64,000 nt of DNA from Telmatherina bonti (taxonomy: Eukaryota; Chordata; Actinopteri; Atheriniformes; Telmatherinidae). The notes below the pieces were generated by a model. It worked only from the letters and a program-made list of their open reading frames with translations. It was not told where the DNA came from and did not search any database. This document shows positions 38,336 through 48,529 of this stretch, one piece after another. The translations under genes and the position numbers were made by a program. Every line of letters starts with the position of its first letter. The stretch's first letter is position 1. The stretch spans positions 487,865-551,864 of the forward strand of contig OW121822.1 of NCBI GenBank assembly GCA_933228915.1. The letters are read 5' to 3'.

Positions 38336-39688
38336 ATCCTTAACCTGCGTGGCCAGGTTTTTCTGGAGGCCGTGAAGAAATTGTTGTTTAAGCAGGCTCT
38401 CATAAGGTGTTGTCTCATTCCCTGGATAACGATCAGGCTTCTGCAAACCACTGTGGTTATCAAAGACTTCCTGGAGACGAATCATGTAGTCATCCACATC
38501 TTCATCTGGCTTCTGAGTGCATGCACTTACTTTGGAGAGATCGCATGCCACCGGAAAAGAGTCACGAATCCTGCGGATGAAGGCCAGGAACCAGTCTCTG
38601 TATTCTTGATCAGACCGCTCTGTCCCCACCTCTTCATCTGACCAGCCGGGGGTTGCAGGCTGGAAATGCTCTTTGAAGCTGTCACGGATGAGACCAAATT
38701 GGACAGTACTGAGCAGGTGGATCATCACACGGCCCATCTCTGAAGAAGTGGGAGAGTAGTCTCTTATGAAGTCTACTAGGGCATCAGCTAACACTTGTCC
38801 CCCTTTCTCTGGCTTGGGGAGGTGTTTAGATGCTGACAATGATGTCATCTGACGTCCACGGGCGGTACACGAACATTGGCTTTCCCTCTGGACCTGCCAC
38901 CTGGACCATGGGTGCGGTGAACACCGATTTTGGAACTTCTCCTGCCCGTCTTCCTCCAGACCTTGTGGTCATCCCAGACACTGGAGGTGATAGCTGAGGA
39001 ATTTGGAAAGAAAAGTCATTCTCCTGCAGCAGTGAAGCAGGAGGCACATGATGATGAGCCAAAGTGGGGGGGGGTTGGGTCTCATCCTGTCGTGCAGCAC
39101 TTTGCATGGTTGTGGGGGTGGTGCTGACACCAGAGATTGATGAGCTGCCAGGAGAAGAAGTTATGGGAGAGGAAGGTATGGAAGAGGGGGAGGAGGAAGG
39201 TGGGCCCTTCTTCAATGGTTGATATGGTGGAGGGGCGGAGTCCAGCGATGGGTCGACTGCAGGCCCCCAACGAGCCTGTGCGGATGGATACAGAGAAGAA
39301 GGAGAGAAAGGGGCCATAGGCCCCCCGATTCAAATCAGTCTTTTCATCTGTTATTTTCAAACATGTCATAACTTTCTGGCACAACTTTCTGTCTTCCATC
39401 ACTTTCTTCCTCCCACTTCTTTAAACATTCTTCCATAGCAGTCATAACCTTCAAGTCACTTGATTTAACCTTCTTTTTCTTTAACAATGTCTCTTGTTCT
39501 TCTTGCAATCTTTGTCTCAGTGTTATCAACTGATTTGGGCTTAATGAGCCACCATCAGGAAATCCAAACTTTTCACACCACATCCAAACATATTGACAAC
39601 AATCATTTCCATATTTAGATTTCATAAATTTCATGAGGTTTGAGTCAATCTTAGAAGATTGCTGTTCCTTGCTCCCAGAAATACCCAT
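38303..39688 (-). pseudogene. Retroviral gag remnant, frameshifted
   Basis: Three consecutive frames. 39,688-39,344 is a matrix-like start with Met-Gly (possible myristoylation) and many Lys/Glu residues. 39,317-38,826 is a Pro/Ser-rich region with a PPPY late-domain motif. 38,848-38,303 is a capsid-like domain that breaks off near 38,330 at the env junction. Shifts lie near the G6 run at 39,325 and near 38,850. No nucleocapsid zinc knuckle remains. Confidence 0.8.
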
Positions 39689-40522
39689 GTCACCTTATCT
39701 TGTCACGTCTGACTCAAAGGAATGTTGCCTGGTCTCTTTCTGTTCCTAGAAATCACAGGACTTATTTCGTCTTTATTTTCTATACTAAATGCCTGGTCTC
39801 ACCTTTATTTCTTAGTTTCACAGGACTTCTTTTGCCTGGTCTTAGTGTGTTTTTTATTTTTTATTTTTTGTTTAGATCACCTCACAGGACTTGACTGGTT
39901 AATACCTGATCCAACCTTTATTTTCAGGTTTCACAGGATTTCTTAGTTCTGGCCGATCGGGTGGTATGGCACGCTATGTCCCGAGTACCCAATCCTTGGA
40001 AACCGAACTAGCTCAGTTTCCAGACACCAGAACTTTATGTCTACTATCCAGAGCTTAGACAGACTACCTCAACAGACTGATGGCCTTCTGTTAACACCGC
40101 AAGGTTTCAAGCCACCTTCTGCTGATTTATCTGTCTATGAGCTTCTGGCATTCACACACCTTCACCTTCACTAAATTCTATTTCTCAAAATTGGGAGGAA
40201 AGGATCAGCAACCCCAAGACAGTCTGACTTAAGCACCCAGGGTTTATCAACTTACAATCTTATAATTAGGAAAAAATAATTTTGAACTGTTTGTCTAAAT
40301 ATCAATAATGTTATTTTAATTTGTCAAATGTCTAGGGATTTAGAAATAATACTTCTCACCCGATTATTCCAGTTTGGGGTCCAGTTGATTTCAGCGAGGT
40401 CGACCAGAATCAAAGACCGCGGTCCTCGTCTCTCAGAATGTCTTTTAAGAGGTTTGAGGATAAACTTGTTGTGGTTCAGGTGATCAGCCCCCTCGGTCCT
40501 GATCCCGGCGGACACAGGTGAA
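39689..40522 (-). other. Retroviral leader region
   Basis: About 830 bp between primer-binding site and gag start. No long conserved ORF. A packaging signal is expected here from position, but I cannot identify one. Confidence 0.6.
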
Positions 40523-40540
40523 ATCCCGGACGAGCGCCCA
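40523..40540 (-). promoter_or_regulatory. tRNA-Pro-type primer-binding site
   Basis: The minus strand reads tgggcgctcgtccgggat starting three bases inside the 5' LTR edge. It matches the 3' end complement of tRNA-Pro except for one base (c instead of g at the fifth position). Confidence 0.85.
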
Positions 40541-40543
40541 GAT

Positions 40544-41035
40544 TGTGCTGGAAAAATCTTTGTGGATGAGAAACAACGATGCTGAGTCAAACTGCCTTTG
40601 TTAGTTTATTCACACAAATGATACATGTAAGTCATACATGGAGAGATCTGAGAAGTAAAGAAAGTCGACAGCTTATATAGTTTCGAAACTCCTCCTCTGT
40701 TGCTGGGCAGACCATATGAAACAATCATTATCTCTTATTTAAGACTAAACTGAACTCACTAAGCATCAATCACTTACTATATTACTTTATTGCCTTTAAC
40801 CTTTAACCAACTGGTCAACCAAGCAGTTGACAAAAACAGATGCGCTGCAGGAAACTCTTCCTGCCTCTAACATTACCAGCGCATTCCATTGAGAGGTCAT
40901 ACATGAGTTAAAGAAAGCAGTTCACAATGAGTACAATGTCTGAACTTTATCTACATGGACTACAAAATACAACAAATCAATGTATATATGTCTAATATCT
41001 AATACAAATCAAACTCATAACAATTTTCCAACACA
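40544..41035 (-). repeat. 5' LTR of the endogenous retrovirus
   Basis: 492 bp. Differs from the other LTR by a substitution (gtggatgag versus gtggctgag), a 2-bp deletion (agatctgag versus agatctctgag) and a 3-bp insertion (ctcctcctctg versus ctcctctg). Confidence 0.93.
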
Positions 41036-41470
41036 GAAGCTTCGCCCAGGGAACGGGGCTTTTTGCTCGCATGACAGGGCCTTTCTTAGCATGGTCCGGG
41101 CTGTTCTCCGGCGCACAACACGAGCCCAGCTGTGGGAGGTTCTGGGAGGCGTGAATACTTGTTTCCTTGGTGAACTCTTCATCCTCAGCTGGGGCTTTGC
41201 ACTGCTTTGGCAATGTGCTGGACTCCCATTGGAGGGCAGGGACTTAGTCCTTCTCCTCGTCGGACCACTCCCCTGGAATAGGGGAGTAGGGGCGCACCGG
41301 TTCGGTAGTGTCGCTGGCACCGCTGTCGTCCTCGCCCTGGTCACCAGCGACATCAACCATTTCCAGGCCTGGTTTGTCCTGACTCGTTTCCAGGCTGGTT
41401 CTGGAAAAGGTGCTCGTGTTGGTCGAGCTGGACGTGGTGGATGGTGTAGGGCTGCGGTGACTCATTGAAC
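41036..41470 (-). pseudogene. Ser/Thr/acid-rich exon interrupted by the retrovirus
   Basis: A probable exon starting at 41,470 after acceptor-like tgccatgtttcccaaag, entering with two bases and so in phase with the first exon at 42,895-43,021. It encodes a Ser/Thr run (SPTPSTTSSSTNTSTF), an acidic stretch (GDQGEDDSGASDTTEP) and YSPIPGEWSDEEKD, then a TAA stop at 41,244-41,246. The same frame continues open to the retroviral target site and on past it at 37,116. The composition resembles exon 3/4 of the neighbouring gene, but I see no clear residue-level homology. It is a gene fragment disabled at least by the stop and the provirus. Confidence 0.45.
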
Positions 41471-41599
41471 CTTTGGGAAACATGGCAGGTGGGAGAGCAC
41501 ATTTAAGTCTTCAAAAGAACCTGTTAGCAAAGTAGCTGAGCTCAGGATCTGGAGGATGTCTGGAGGACTGTTGGAGGTCCTGGCCTGGACCTCTGGACA

Positions 41600-41785
41600 T
41601 GTAACTTACACATTTGTATAGATATACATTGACTTCCAGATTCCTATCTTTGAACATTGACGTCCAGATTCCTATCTTTTAACATTGACTTCCAGATTCC
41701 TATCTTTTAACATTGACTTCCAGATTCCTATCTTTTAACATTGACTTCCAGATTCCTATCAGTTACCATGCGACTTCCAGTTGTT
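41600..41785. repeat. 28-bp minisatellite, ACTTCCAGATTCCTATC type
   Basis: Five to six units of about 28 bp (acattgacttccagattcctatctttta), a variant of the half-unit of the 66-bp minisatellite. Lies in the intron between the two exons of the 43-41 kb unit. Confidence 0.9.
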
Positions 41786-42085
41786 CTTGCCTGGACCTCC
41801 GGAGGTCTGGAGGTCCCGTGAAGGACATCTGGAGGACCTGTGGTGGTTCAGGCCTTCATCTGAAACTCCTGACCTAGGAACAGAGCTCTTTTACTGGGCA
41901 TGAGGCTCTGTTTCAGGGCCTGGAGGTCCAGGCTGAGGTGAGAAACTCTTTACCCAGGAACAGAGATCTTTTTCTGGGCACAAAGCTCTGTTTCAGGGCC
42001 TGGAGGTCCAGGCCGGGGTGAGGATCTCTGGGTGTGGGATCCAGACCTCGACCTGGACATCCAGGGCTGTCTGGAGCAAGCAGCA
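41786..42085. repeat. Tandem repeat around CTGGAGGTCC
   Basis: Two to three diverged copies of about 80 bp containing caggaacagag, tttctgggca and ctctgtttcagggcctggaggtcc. Intronic, no coding content seen. Confidence 0.75.
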
Positions 42086-42087
42086 GA

Positions 42088-42715
42088 CTAGACTTAGACT
42101 TAGACTTTATTGTCCCCAAAGGGAAATTCTTTTTCACGTACACAGCACATGTTTGACAACAAAAAGGACAATGACAACAGACCACAGAAACAACATACAA
42201 ATACAATGAACAGAGTACACTCAGCGCCCCCTGCTGTTTAGAAATGTTATGACTGAGGGGATCAGGCCTTTTCCCAACCGAGCCTTTTTGCACCTGAGCA
42301 CCCTGTACCTCCGTCCTGAAGGAAGAGGGGTGAGTTGTTCATGAAGGGGGTGTGTGGGGTCCTGCTCCATGGAAAGTGCAAAGCGTCCAATGGCTCTGTT
42401 GTTAAGCTCTGTAAGGCTTGGTGTGGGGAGTCCTATGATTTTTGCTGCGGTGTTGGTTACCTTTATGAGTTTAGTCCGGTTCTTAACAGTCAAACAAATT
42501 GAAAAAGCAAGTTGAACAGTACAGAATAACAGGCTGGATAATGGACTGATATAACCGTAGGAGTAGAGGTGGAGAAACATAGAGTCCTTTCAGTTTCCGG
42601 ATTATTGATAGTCGTTGTTGGCTTCGTTTTTGAATGTCCATAATATGCTGATCAAATGTAAGTGAACTGTCTATTGTTACTCCAAGATATTTAAAACTGT
42701 CCACTGTCAACTGTC
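42088..42715 (-). mobile_element. 5'-truncated LINE, RT C-terminal end
   Basis: The minus strand begins inside an RT C-terminal region (FKYLGVTIDSSLTFDQHI, LLRLYQSIIQPVILYCS). After a frameshift near 42,490-42,520 it continues (TNTAAKIIGLPTPSLTELNN, LPSGRRYRVLR). The 3' end reads gggacaataaagtc followed by a (TAAGTC)n tail at 42,088-42,108. It is a 3' fragment of a jockey/CR1-superfamily LINE common in fish; the exact family is not assigned. Confidence 0.82.
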
Positions 42716-42894
42716 AACTGTCCAGACTAACAAAGTAGTGGAGTCGCAAGTGGTAGTAGCAAATGATAAGCCACAAAATTCAGCTACTAGCCAACACATG
42801 GCCTGCTCAGGCTAGCAGGCCTGCACAAGCTAGCACATGTGGCCTGCGGCAGTCAAACAATATGTTCATAGTATGAAAAACAGACAAAACTCAC

Positions 42895-43021
42895 CTCCTA
42901 TGTTGTCCTTCACGTCCAAATTATTCCTCTCAATTCTTGTGGGGATGTTGGGGGCAGCGTCGGTAGTGCGGCCTGTTCGTCTCTGGCTCCAGACAACGTG
43001 CCGTCTTCTGCTCTTCACCAT
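42895..43021 (-). pseudogene. First exon of a second local gene unit
   Basis: ATG at 43,021, open for 42 codons (MVKSRRRHVVWSQRRTGRTT, then IERNNLDVKDNIG), ending at a strong donor (taggag then gtgagttttg), phase 1. The donor surroundings (aaaactcacct on the plus strand) are shared with first exons A and B near 36.3 and 36.7 kb. The very basic N-terminus could act as a nuclear localisation or DNA-binding segment. No function is proposed. Confidence 0.5.
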
Positions 43022-43200
43022 GTGCTCGGCTGACTGAAAAGGCGAAGTGCTTACTCTCCTCCAGGATGTGACCCCCCTCCCTCCTGTGTGCAGAGAGGTG
43101 ACTCACATGCACCACCTGCTGGTGGGAGGACAAAATGTTCTTTGCTGCAGTATTGTGAGAACCAATAGGGTGCCGATGCAGTTCAGTGGGGAGGTAGAGG
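43022..43200 (-). promoter_or_regulatory. Duplicated promoter/5' leader block, copy C
   Basis: Immediately upstream of the ATG at 43,021 and homologous to 22,001-22,155. About 90% of positions agree by eye apart from a 30-bp segment absent from the other copy. Shared 5' flanks in two places imply duplication of a whole unit. Confidence 0.5.
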
Positions 43201-43227
43201 GGAGTGCTCCACCCAGCCCCTAACCTC

Positions 43228-43419
43228 ACTTCCCAATTTGTATCTATTGCACATCCATTGAATAGATACAAATTTGGAAGTAGTAGCCCCATGCCCTTTG
43301 ACCTCGAGACCCCATCGACTGGACCTCGGCGGTGGACCCCACCCCTCAAATACCCCCGTAACTTCACTTCCAAATTTGTATCTGTTGCACATCTATTGAA
43401 TAGATACAAATTTGGAAGT
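43228..43419. repeat. Two palindromic minisatellite units
   Basis: Inverted repeats at 43,228-43,281 and 43,366-43,419. Each has about 21-bp arms (acttccaaatttgtatctatt and its reverse complement) around a 12-base loop (gcacatctattg). The two are 138 bp apart. The arms are the same word that builds the 66-bp minisatellite. Confidence 0.9.
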
Positions 43420-43429
43420 AGTAGTCATA

Positions 43430-44550
43430 CTGCACCTCTTGGGCTGCTCAGAGGTCAGAAAGTACTCTTTTTCCCCTGACAAGCTGGCATTGAGATTTTT
43501 GGATGCCCCGGGTTTCCAGTGCAAGTGCCGCAGAGGACCTGTTCCAGTGCATTCTAGACCCACTAGGGCACCTCTACCAGGAACCAAGGTCCCGTGGCCC
43601 CGGGCCCCTCCCCCGTGATATTACCTGCCTAACTTTGGGCCCTCCTATCTCGACCCTGAGGCGCTGCAGGCCCTGGCCGAGAACAGGACTCAGAGGGAAC
43701 CTGGAGAACTACAAGCCAGCATTGGTTGCATCCAACAACTCCACTCCGTGTCCGAGCTACTGGCCTGCAAAGTTTGGCCCCTGGCAACTTTGGAGCCCTC
43801 TAGCTCCCAAACGAAGGATTCCAGGACCACCGTTCTTGCACATTCTCGACTATCTCCTAAGACCCTCTCAGCACCCACACATCAATGGCCCCCGGGGGCC
43901 AAATTTGAAATTGCCCTAAACCCTAGCCCTAAGTCATCAGACTTGAAGACTCTGACACCCTTTGGAGTGCAAACCTGGGAAAAAGAAAAAAAATTTTGGG
44001 ACCAAGCCCGCCGGCTTACTCTTGAAGGGGTTTCGAGCGGGCCCTGAGCAACGCCCAACAGTGGCATCCCCATCCAGAAAGACCCATCCGGCTCCAAGCT
44101 AGGGGCCCCATAAAGTTGCCATTTTTTCGCAATTTTGGCGGCCCCTCCTGGAAAAACTAACATATCCAGCGGAAATTTTTTTTCTCATTCCGGGCCCTCT
44201 GATGGAGCCCTCTGAGGGCCCAAAAACAAATTGGCCCTAACTACTGATCAATTTTGAGCTAATGGCACCTGGGGCCCCTGAGGGTCCCTTTCACTACCAG
44301 ATCTACTCTGGGGGGTCCCAAGAGGACCCTAAAAAAAAAAAAAAACCTGACAAAATCGTACCCCGGGACCCTAAAACACCCCCCTTCAAGTTTCCTTCTA
44401 CATTTGTTCATTTATTGGTGGACACTGACACCTACAGGCCAAAAAAATTCATTTCAACTTTGACTTCCAAGTTACGAATTTGGAACTAAAATATGCATGG
44501 GCTAGATACAAATCTGGAATTTTCTTCCAAATTCAATGTTAAGTCTATGG
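43430..44550 (+). other. Unassigned interval with a weak coding-like frame
   Basis: A plus-strand frame from about 43,620 to 44,047 has ordered-looking composition (SYLDPEALQALAENRTQREP, then LEPSSSQTKDSRTTVL), but I find no recognisable domain, start or splice context. The rest is G/C-rich debris with two A-runs. Inverted minisatellite words recur at 44,455-44,550. It could be a decayed gag-like or host exon. I cannot choose. Confidence 0.3.
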
Positions 44551-44553
44551 ACG

Positions 44554-45070
44554 CCCCCTAACCCTTCCCCATGCCCAGACCCTAACCCTTCTCCATGCCC
44601 AGACCCTTTTTTCAAACCCTAACCACTCCCCACCTGTAAACCTTTCCCCCACACCCAATTCCCCCCATTCCTTCTTCTTCTTCCCTAATCATAACCCCTG
44701 CCCTTCCCTACCTCCTTTCCCTAATTTAGAACATCCCAAGCCCTCACCCATCAAAATTAACCCGAACCATTCCCCAACCTTGCCTCCTCGCCCCAACCCC
44801 AAGTCTCCCAACCCCTCACCCCCCTTCCCCAACCTTAACCATCCCCAACCCCTACTCCCTCCCCCTATATCCAAGCCTGATTTCTCCCCTGTGCCCCCTT
44901 CCACTTCATACCAGTTCCCTCCTCTCGTCTCCCTGTCAATTTACTCCTCTTCGGATTCCCCTGACTTAGCCTATCCCTCAGCACAGTCACCCCATATTGT
45001 ACCTACCCTTAATCAATCACCCCCCGTGACCTCTTTCTCAATCCACCTCACTCCCACCCCGGACCCCTGA
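44554..45070 (+). repeat. Pyrimidine-rich tract with CCCTAACC words
   Basis: More than 500 bp of C/T-rich sequence. It begins with a 24-bp tandem (cctaacccttccccatgcccagac, twice) and a third ccctaacc, then becomes proline-coding low complexity. The CCCTAA words resemble vertebrate telomere repeats but are isolated. It precedes a Penelope-like fragment. Confidence 0.7.
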
Positions 45071-45179
45071 CCTTGGTTGCAACTCCCCCTCCCCCTGAAA
45101 TCCTACCAACCCCCCAGTTCTCCACCCCGCCTTCCAAACTCCTTCCCTTTGTCAGTACCCTTTCCCACAGTTTCACCAC

Positions 45180-45615
45180 CTTTCATAAAACAGTGAGGTC
45201 CAATTTCCAGGATGTGAGACTCAGAAACCCACCCCTCCATGATTACCGTTTCATCACAGCCTATAGGAAGAATGCTAATCTCCAAAGCATATTAGTCCAC
45301 TCAGCCTTTACCGCAAATAGACCACCATCTTGTACACAGTATAATCATCTATATATTTCACACGAATTTATCTCCAACCCTTACAGTGGTAAAAGTCTCC
45401 CTATTCTGGCCACCTACACATTATCATCCAAAAATACAGTCATGCCATCACTTGCACCATTTGTAATAAACTTTATATAGGAGAAACCCAGCATTCCATA
45501 CTCATCCGTTTAAAACAACACCTTTATAACATTGGGGAAGGTAGACTGTCCACCCCTCTAGTCAACCATTTTCAACTCCATTCCACACAACATCTCAGAG
45601 TCTTGGGCTTGTAAT
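45180..45615 (+). mobile_element. Penelope-like element fragment with GIY-YIG nuclease
   Basis: A first frame (to about 45,400) shows the region that follows the RT in Penelope-like elements (FITAYRKNANLQSILVHSAF). After a +1/-1 shift, 45,441-45,613 reads AITCTICNKLYIGETQHSIL then IRLKQHLYNI and VNHFQLHSTQHL: the Cys pair, YIGET and spaced Arg/His of a GIY-YIG endonuclease. A stop follows at 45,613. Most of the element is missing. Confidence 0.65.
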
Positions 45616-45809
45616 CAAATGACAGATGGACTACTAGACAATGGAAAAGAGCATAGAAACACTGGATTCATACATTAGCAATACTAGCCCCAAATGGCCT
45701 GAATATTATGCCATAAGCACACACACACACACAAACCCTCCCCCCCACCTATATTTTACTGTTTCTCCTGGTTCTAGTCAACAATATCCTCTGCCACAGG
45801 TTTTACTTA

Positions 45810-46445
45810 CACTTTTTGGGGTGGGTGTCCTTTACCATGCCAGGGAATTGAACCATTCCATCTGGTGTGGTGGACAGACACCCACCCCATTTTACCATTG
45901 ACGCCATTGATGTATTGCCATCCACACCCACATTCATTGTCAACACCACCGTTCCTTAAAGACTACAGGGTTTTTTGTTTTTCAAAAGTTACCCATCTTT
46001 TCATTGCCTCTGGTGGTTCAATTTTGGCCTTCTGGGGCAGACATCCGCTGCTGGGCTGGGAACTCGAACCCTCTCCACCCATATGAGGGGCGGATGTCTG
46101 CCCTACTTCCCCACAAACACAGTTGATCTGTTAACACATACTCATGTACCAATTGTCCTCCCCATTGTTTTCTTTGTGAATATTAAAAATGTCAAGCTTC
46201 CATACAGCAGCTTTCTTGTCCACAACAGTTCTGTTTCAATTTTCAGGGGCGAATGTCCTCGGCCATGCCGGGGAGTCAAGCTGCTTCTGCCGGTATGGCT
46301 GACGGACTTCCACCCCATTATACCACTCGCACTGTTGACCTATCTACATCCACACTCACATTCATTATCCACATCAGCTCCCCTTTACAGAAAAAAACAT
46401 TCATATTTTCCTCTTTTTGAAATTTCTCATCTTTTCATGCAGTTT
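45810..46445 (-). repeat. Three tandem units with tRNA-like hairpins
   Basis: Three copies of an approximately 213-bp unit, cores starting near 45,816, 46,033 and 46,243. Each core is a 70-75-bp inverted repeat, the clearest being ggggcagacatccgc paired with gcggatgtctgccc. On the minus strand the first core has a tRNA-type A box (tggtaaaatgg) and, 44 bases later, a perfect B box (ggttcaattcc), which is the spacing found in tRNA genes. T-stem pairing is poor, so these are tRNA-like or SINE-like and not functional tRNAs. Confidence 0.6.
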
Positions 46446-46554
46446 CATTCAGAGTGACAAGCGACAGCCCGTGCATTGCCTTTGGCTCCCTACTCAAACT
46501 GTTTCGGTTAATGAACTGATTCAGGGGGAGTCATCGAGAAATACTCCAATCCCT

Positions 46555-46668
46555 AACCCAAGAGGTAATAACTCTATACCAACTATCATTGATCAGTTTT
46601 CTAAAAATGCCCATTTTATAGCCCTACCCAAGTTGCCCACTACCTTGGAGACAGCCAACCTGTTTTAG
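46555..46668 (+). mobile_element. Scrap of Ty3/Gypsy integrase
   Basis: About 30 residues (IIDQFSKNAHFIALPKLPTT) match the conserved start of the catalytic core of Ty3/Gypsy integrases, ending at a stop. The sequences on either side are unrelated. A dead fragment. Confidence 0.55.
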
Positions 46669-46856
46669 TGTGAATGTTAAAAAAACAGGACTTTTACCTC
46701 ATGGATGTTACAGGTCTTGAATGAGAATTAGAGGATTCAGGTCTGCAGGAGATAGATTGTAGGATGTAGCAGTGCAAAACACATGCTATAGGTGGGCTTG
46801 GTATTCTGTAAAGGAGTTGGTTTCCTCAGATTGTATCTTGTGTTCTAGGGTGCCAG
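46669..46856. other. Short gap before env remnant
   Basis: AT-rich, no open frame or repeat recognised; probably the decayed 5' part of the retroviral env region. Confidence 0.3.
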
Positions 46857-48036
46857 ATGGGTTGCCAATCATGGTGCAAGCAGGGTGTTTTTGTTCCACC
46901 TCAAGTGAATTTGTCATTTTTTAGGTTTCTTTTGTGTGGGTTAAAGTGTCAGTTAGTTTATGGATCATGTAGGGTTCATAATTGGTTGTTTAAAGATCCA
47001 GGGGTTAATTTAAAGGAGACTAGTGCAGATTTTGGGCATGGAGTATTTACTTCCTGCACAGAACCTCCAACAGCATATGATATAGATTACGATGCCCAGT
47101 ATGACTGCTTTGCTAGCGGGGGTTTTAGCTTGTCAGATGGGGTATTCATTAGAAATACTTCAGTAGAGTGTAATATCACGTGGGCGTTGCCCTGGTTTCC
47201 TGTATCAGGTAGGTCTTCTCTTTTTGGGAGGGCACCGGAATGGTTCCAGAACCCTGGGCCTTTGGACCAGGTGTGTGAAACCATCTCAGTGGCAATCCCC
47301 AGCTTGTACTTATTGGGGGGTCAGACACATTTTGTGCCTGATAGTTTTAGGTTGTGTTGGAATGATATTTTGTTAGTTGTTTTACCGCCACATTGGGTAG
47401 GATTGTCTGCTTTAGTATGTTTAAAGGTACCAGCCGTGGTTGTGTATAGTGGTATCAATGACATCATAGGGTCAGATGTGGGATCCTCTTTATATATAGG
47501 CAGTATATTGTAGATCAGTTTATTTGGATTCCATACGTCAGCCTAGGGGAATTCCAGTGGAGATTAAGGCTAGGGATTAAGTGGTAGCAAGCGTAGAAAC
47601 AATACTCCCATGGATTACAATTAATAAACATGTAAACTGGCTTAACTATTTCAATTATAACCAACAATGTCTGTATAATTTGACTATAGGGGGTCTGGGA
47701 GCCCTTGGCAAACAACTGCATGAGACGAGTCGAATGACGCTGCAGAATAGACAAGCCTTAGATTGGTTATTAGCTGAAAAGGGTAGAGTGTGTCAAATGT
47801 TTTCTGATAGCTGCTGTACTTATATTCCTGCTAACACTGCACCAGATGGTTCCTTTACAGCTGCTTTGCATAGGATGAGACAGGTGGGTAAGGAAATTGC
47901 ACTTAATGCTGGCAATGAATCTTGGGGGATGAATTGGTTAAAAAATATTTCTAACAATTGGAGATCCACATTGGTCCTGATAGGCATCTGTGGTTGTCTG
48001 GTCCTCTCTGAAAATGCCAGAATTGGAGAGTTTTTT
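46857..48036 (+). pseudogene. Second retroviral env remnant, plus strand
   Basis: Two frames. 46,857-47,513 is surface-subunit-like with many Cys and Trp and several N-glycosylation sequons. 47,581 onward is transmembrane-like with a leucine-rich segment, a CX6CC motif and the start of the membrane anchor. The frames differ, with a stop between them. The coding sequence is cut at 48,036 by a DNA transposon. It belongs to a lineage different from the 37-41 kb provirus. Non-functional. Confidence 0.75.
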
Positions 48037-48375
48037 ACAGTGGCCCTGAAGAGCAAACCACAATTACAAAACAAAAAAATGCAACACAAAATTTAAAACA
48101 GCAACAAATTGAAAATGACAACAAAAATACACAATGACAAATTAAAAACACAATCAATTAAATTAGCAGTACAAAAAAATTCTTTAAAAAAAAAAAACCC
48201 AAAAAAAAACCAAAAAAATGATAAAACGCAATGACAAATAAAAAAAACGACAACAAACTTAGAAAAAGCACAACTACATTAACATACCGGAAGAGGTAGA
48301 TACCAGCAGGCAACAAGAGAAATTGCTGATTGGACGATGTTGCCAGATGGCTTTTGAACCGGAAGTTGTGTATGT
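48037..48375 (+). repeat. Left terminal inverted repeat
   Basis: About 340 bp. The middle (48,060-48,260) is A-rich with aacaaca words; the inner block begins agaaaaagcacaac and ends ccggaagttgt. It pairs with 52,245-52,590. Confidence 0.8.
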
Positions 48376-48529
48376 AGTGCAGTTTTCAAAACATGAACGT
48401 AACCCGTAGCCCAAACATAGATGCTGCTATACAGGTATAATTTGATTATAGGGCTTGGCAACGTGATGTCACGATGCTGATGGGAAAAGCTGCCATTGTT
48501 TGAGGCCATAGAGAAGGATCGCAGTAAAT

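Larger units (their letters stand above)
37117..41039 (-). mobile_element. Young endogenous retrovirus, internally deleted (minus strand)
   Basis: A complete proviral frame: 4-bp target duplication gaag (37,117-37,120 and 41,036-41,039), two LTRs of 491 and 492 bp, a tRNA-Pro-type primer site, gag remnants, a short env transmembrane remnant, and a polypurine tract (gggggaag on the minus strand) next to the 3' LTR. No pol and no env surface region are present; gag capsid runs straight into env transmembrane sequence near 38,330. Type of primer site, 4-bp duplication, PPPY motif and CX6CC env motif point to a gammaretrovirus-like lineage. The LTRs differ by one substitution and two small indels. 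It is not capable of autonomous replication: the polymerase is absent and gag is frameshifted. Confidence 0.92.

Noticed and set aside
41015..41468. Overlapping open frames of 113 and 162 codons near the 5' LTR
   Set aside because: They run from host exon into the LTR or lie antisense to the better-supported Ser/acid-rich frame.
42930..43409. 159-codon minus-strand open frame as a protein
   Set aside because: It crosses two palindromic minisatellite units and the duplicated leader, and overlaps exon 42,895-43,021 in another frame; chance openness is more likely.
45816..46320. Functional tRNA genes
   Set aside because: A and B box spacing fits, but T-arm pairing and acceptor geometry do not; called tRNA-like only.
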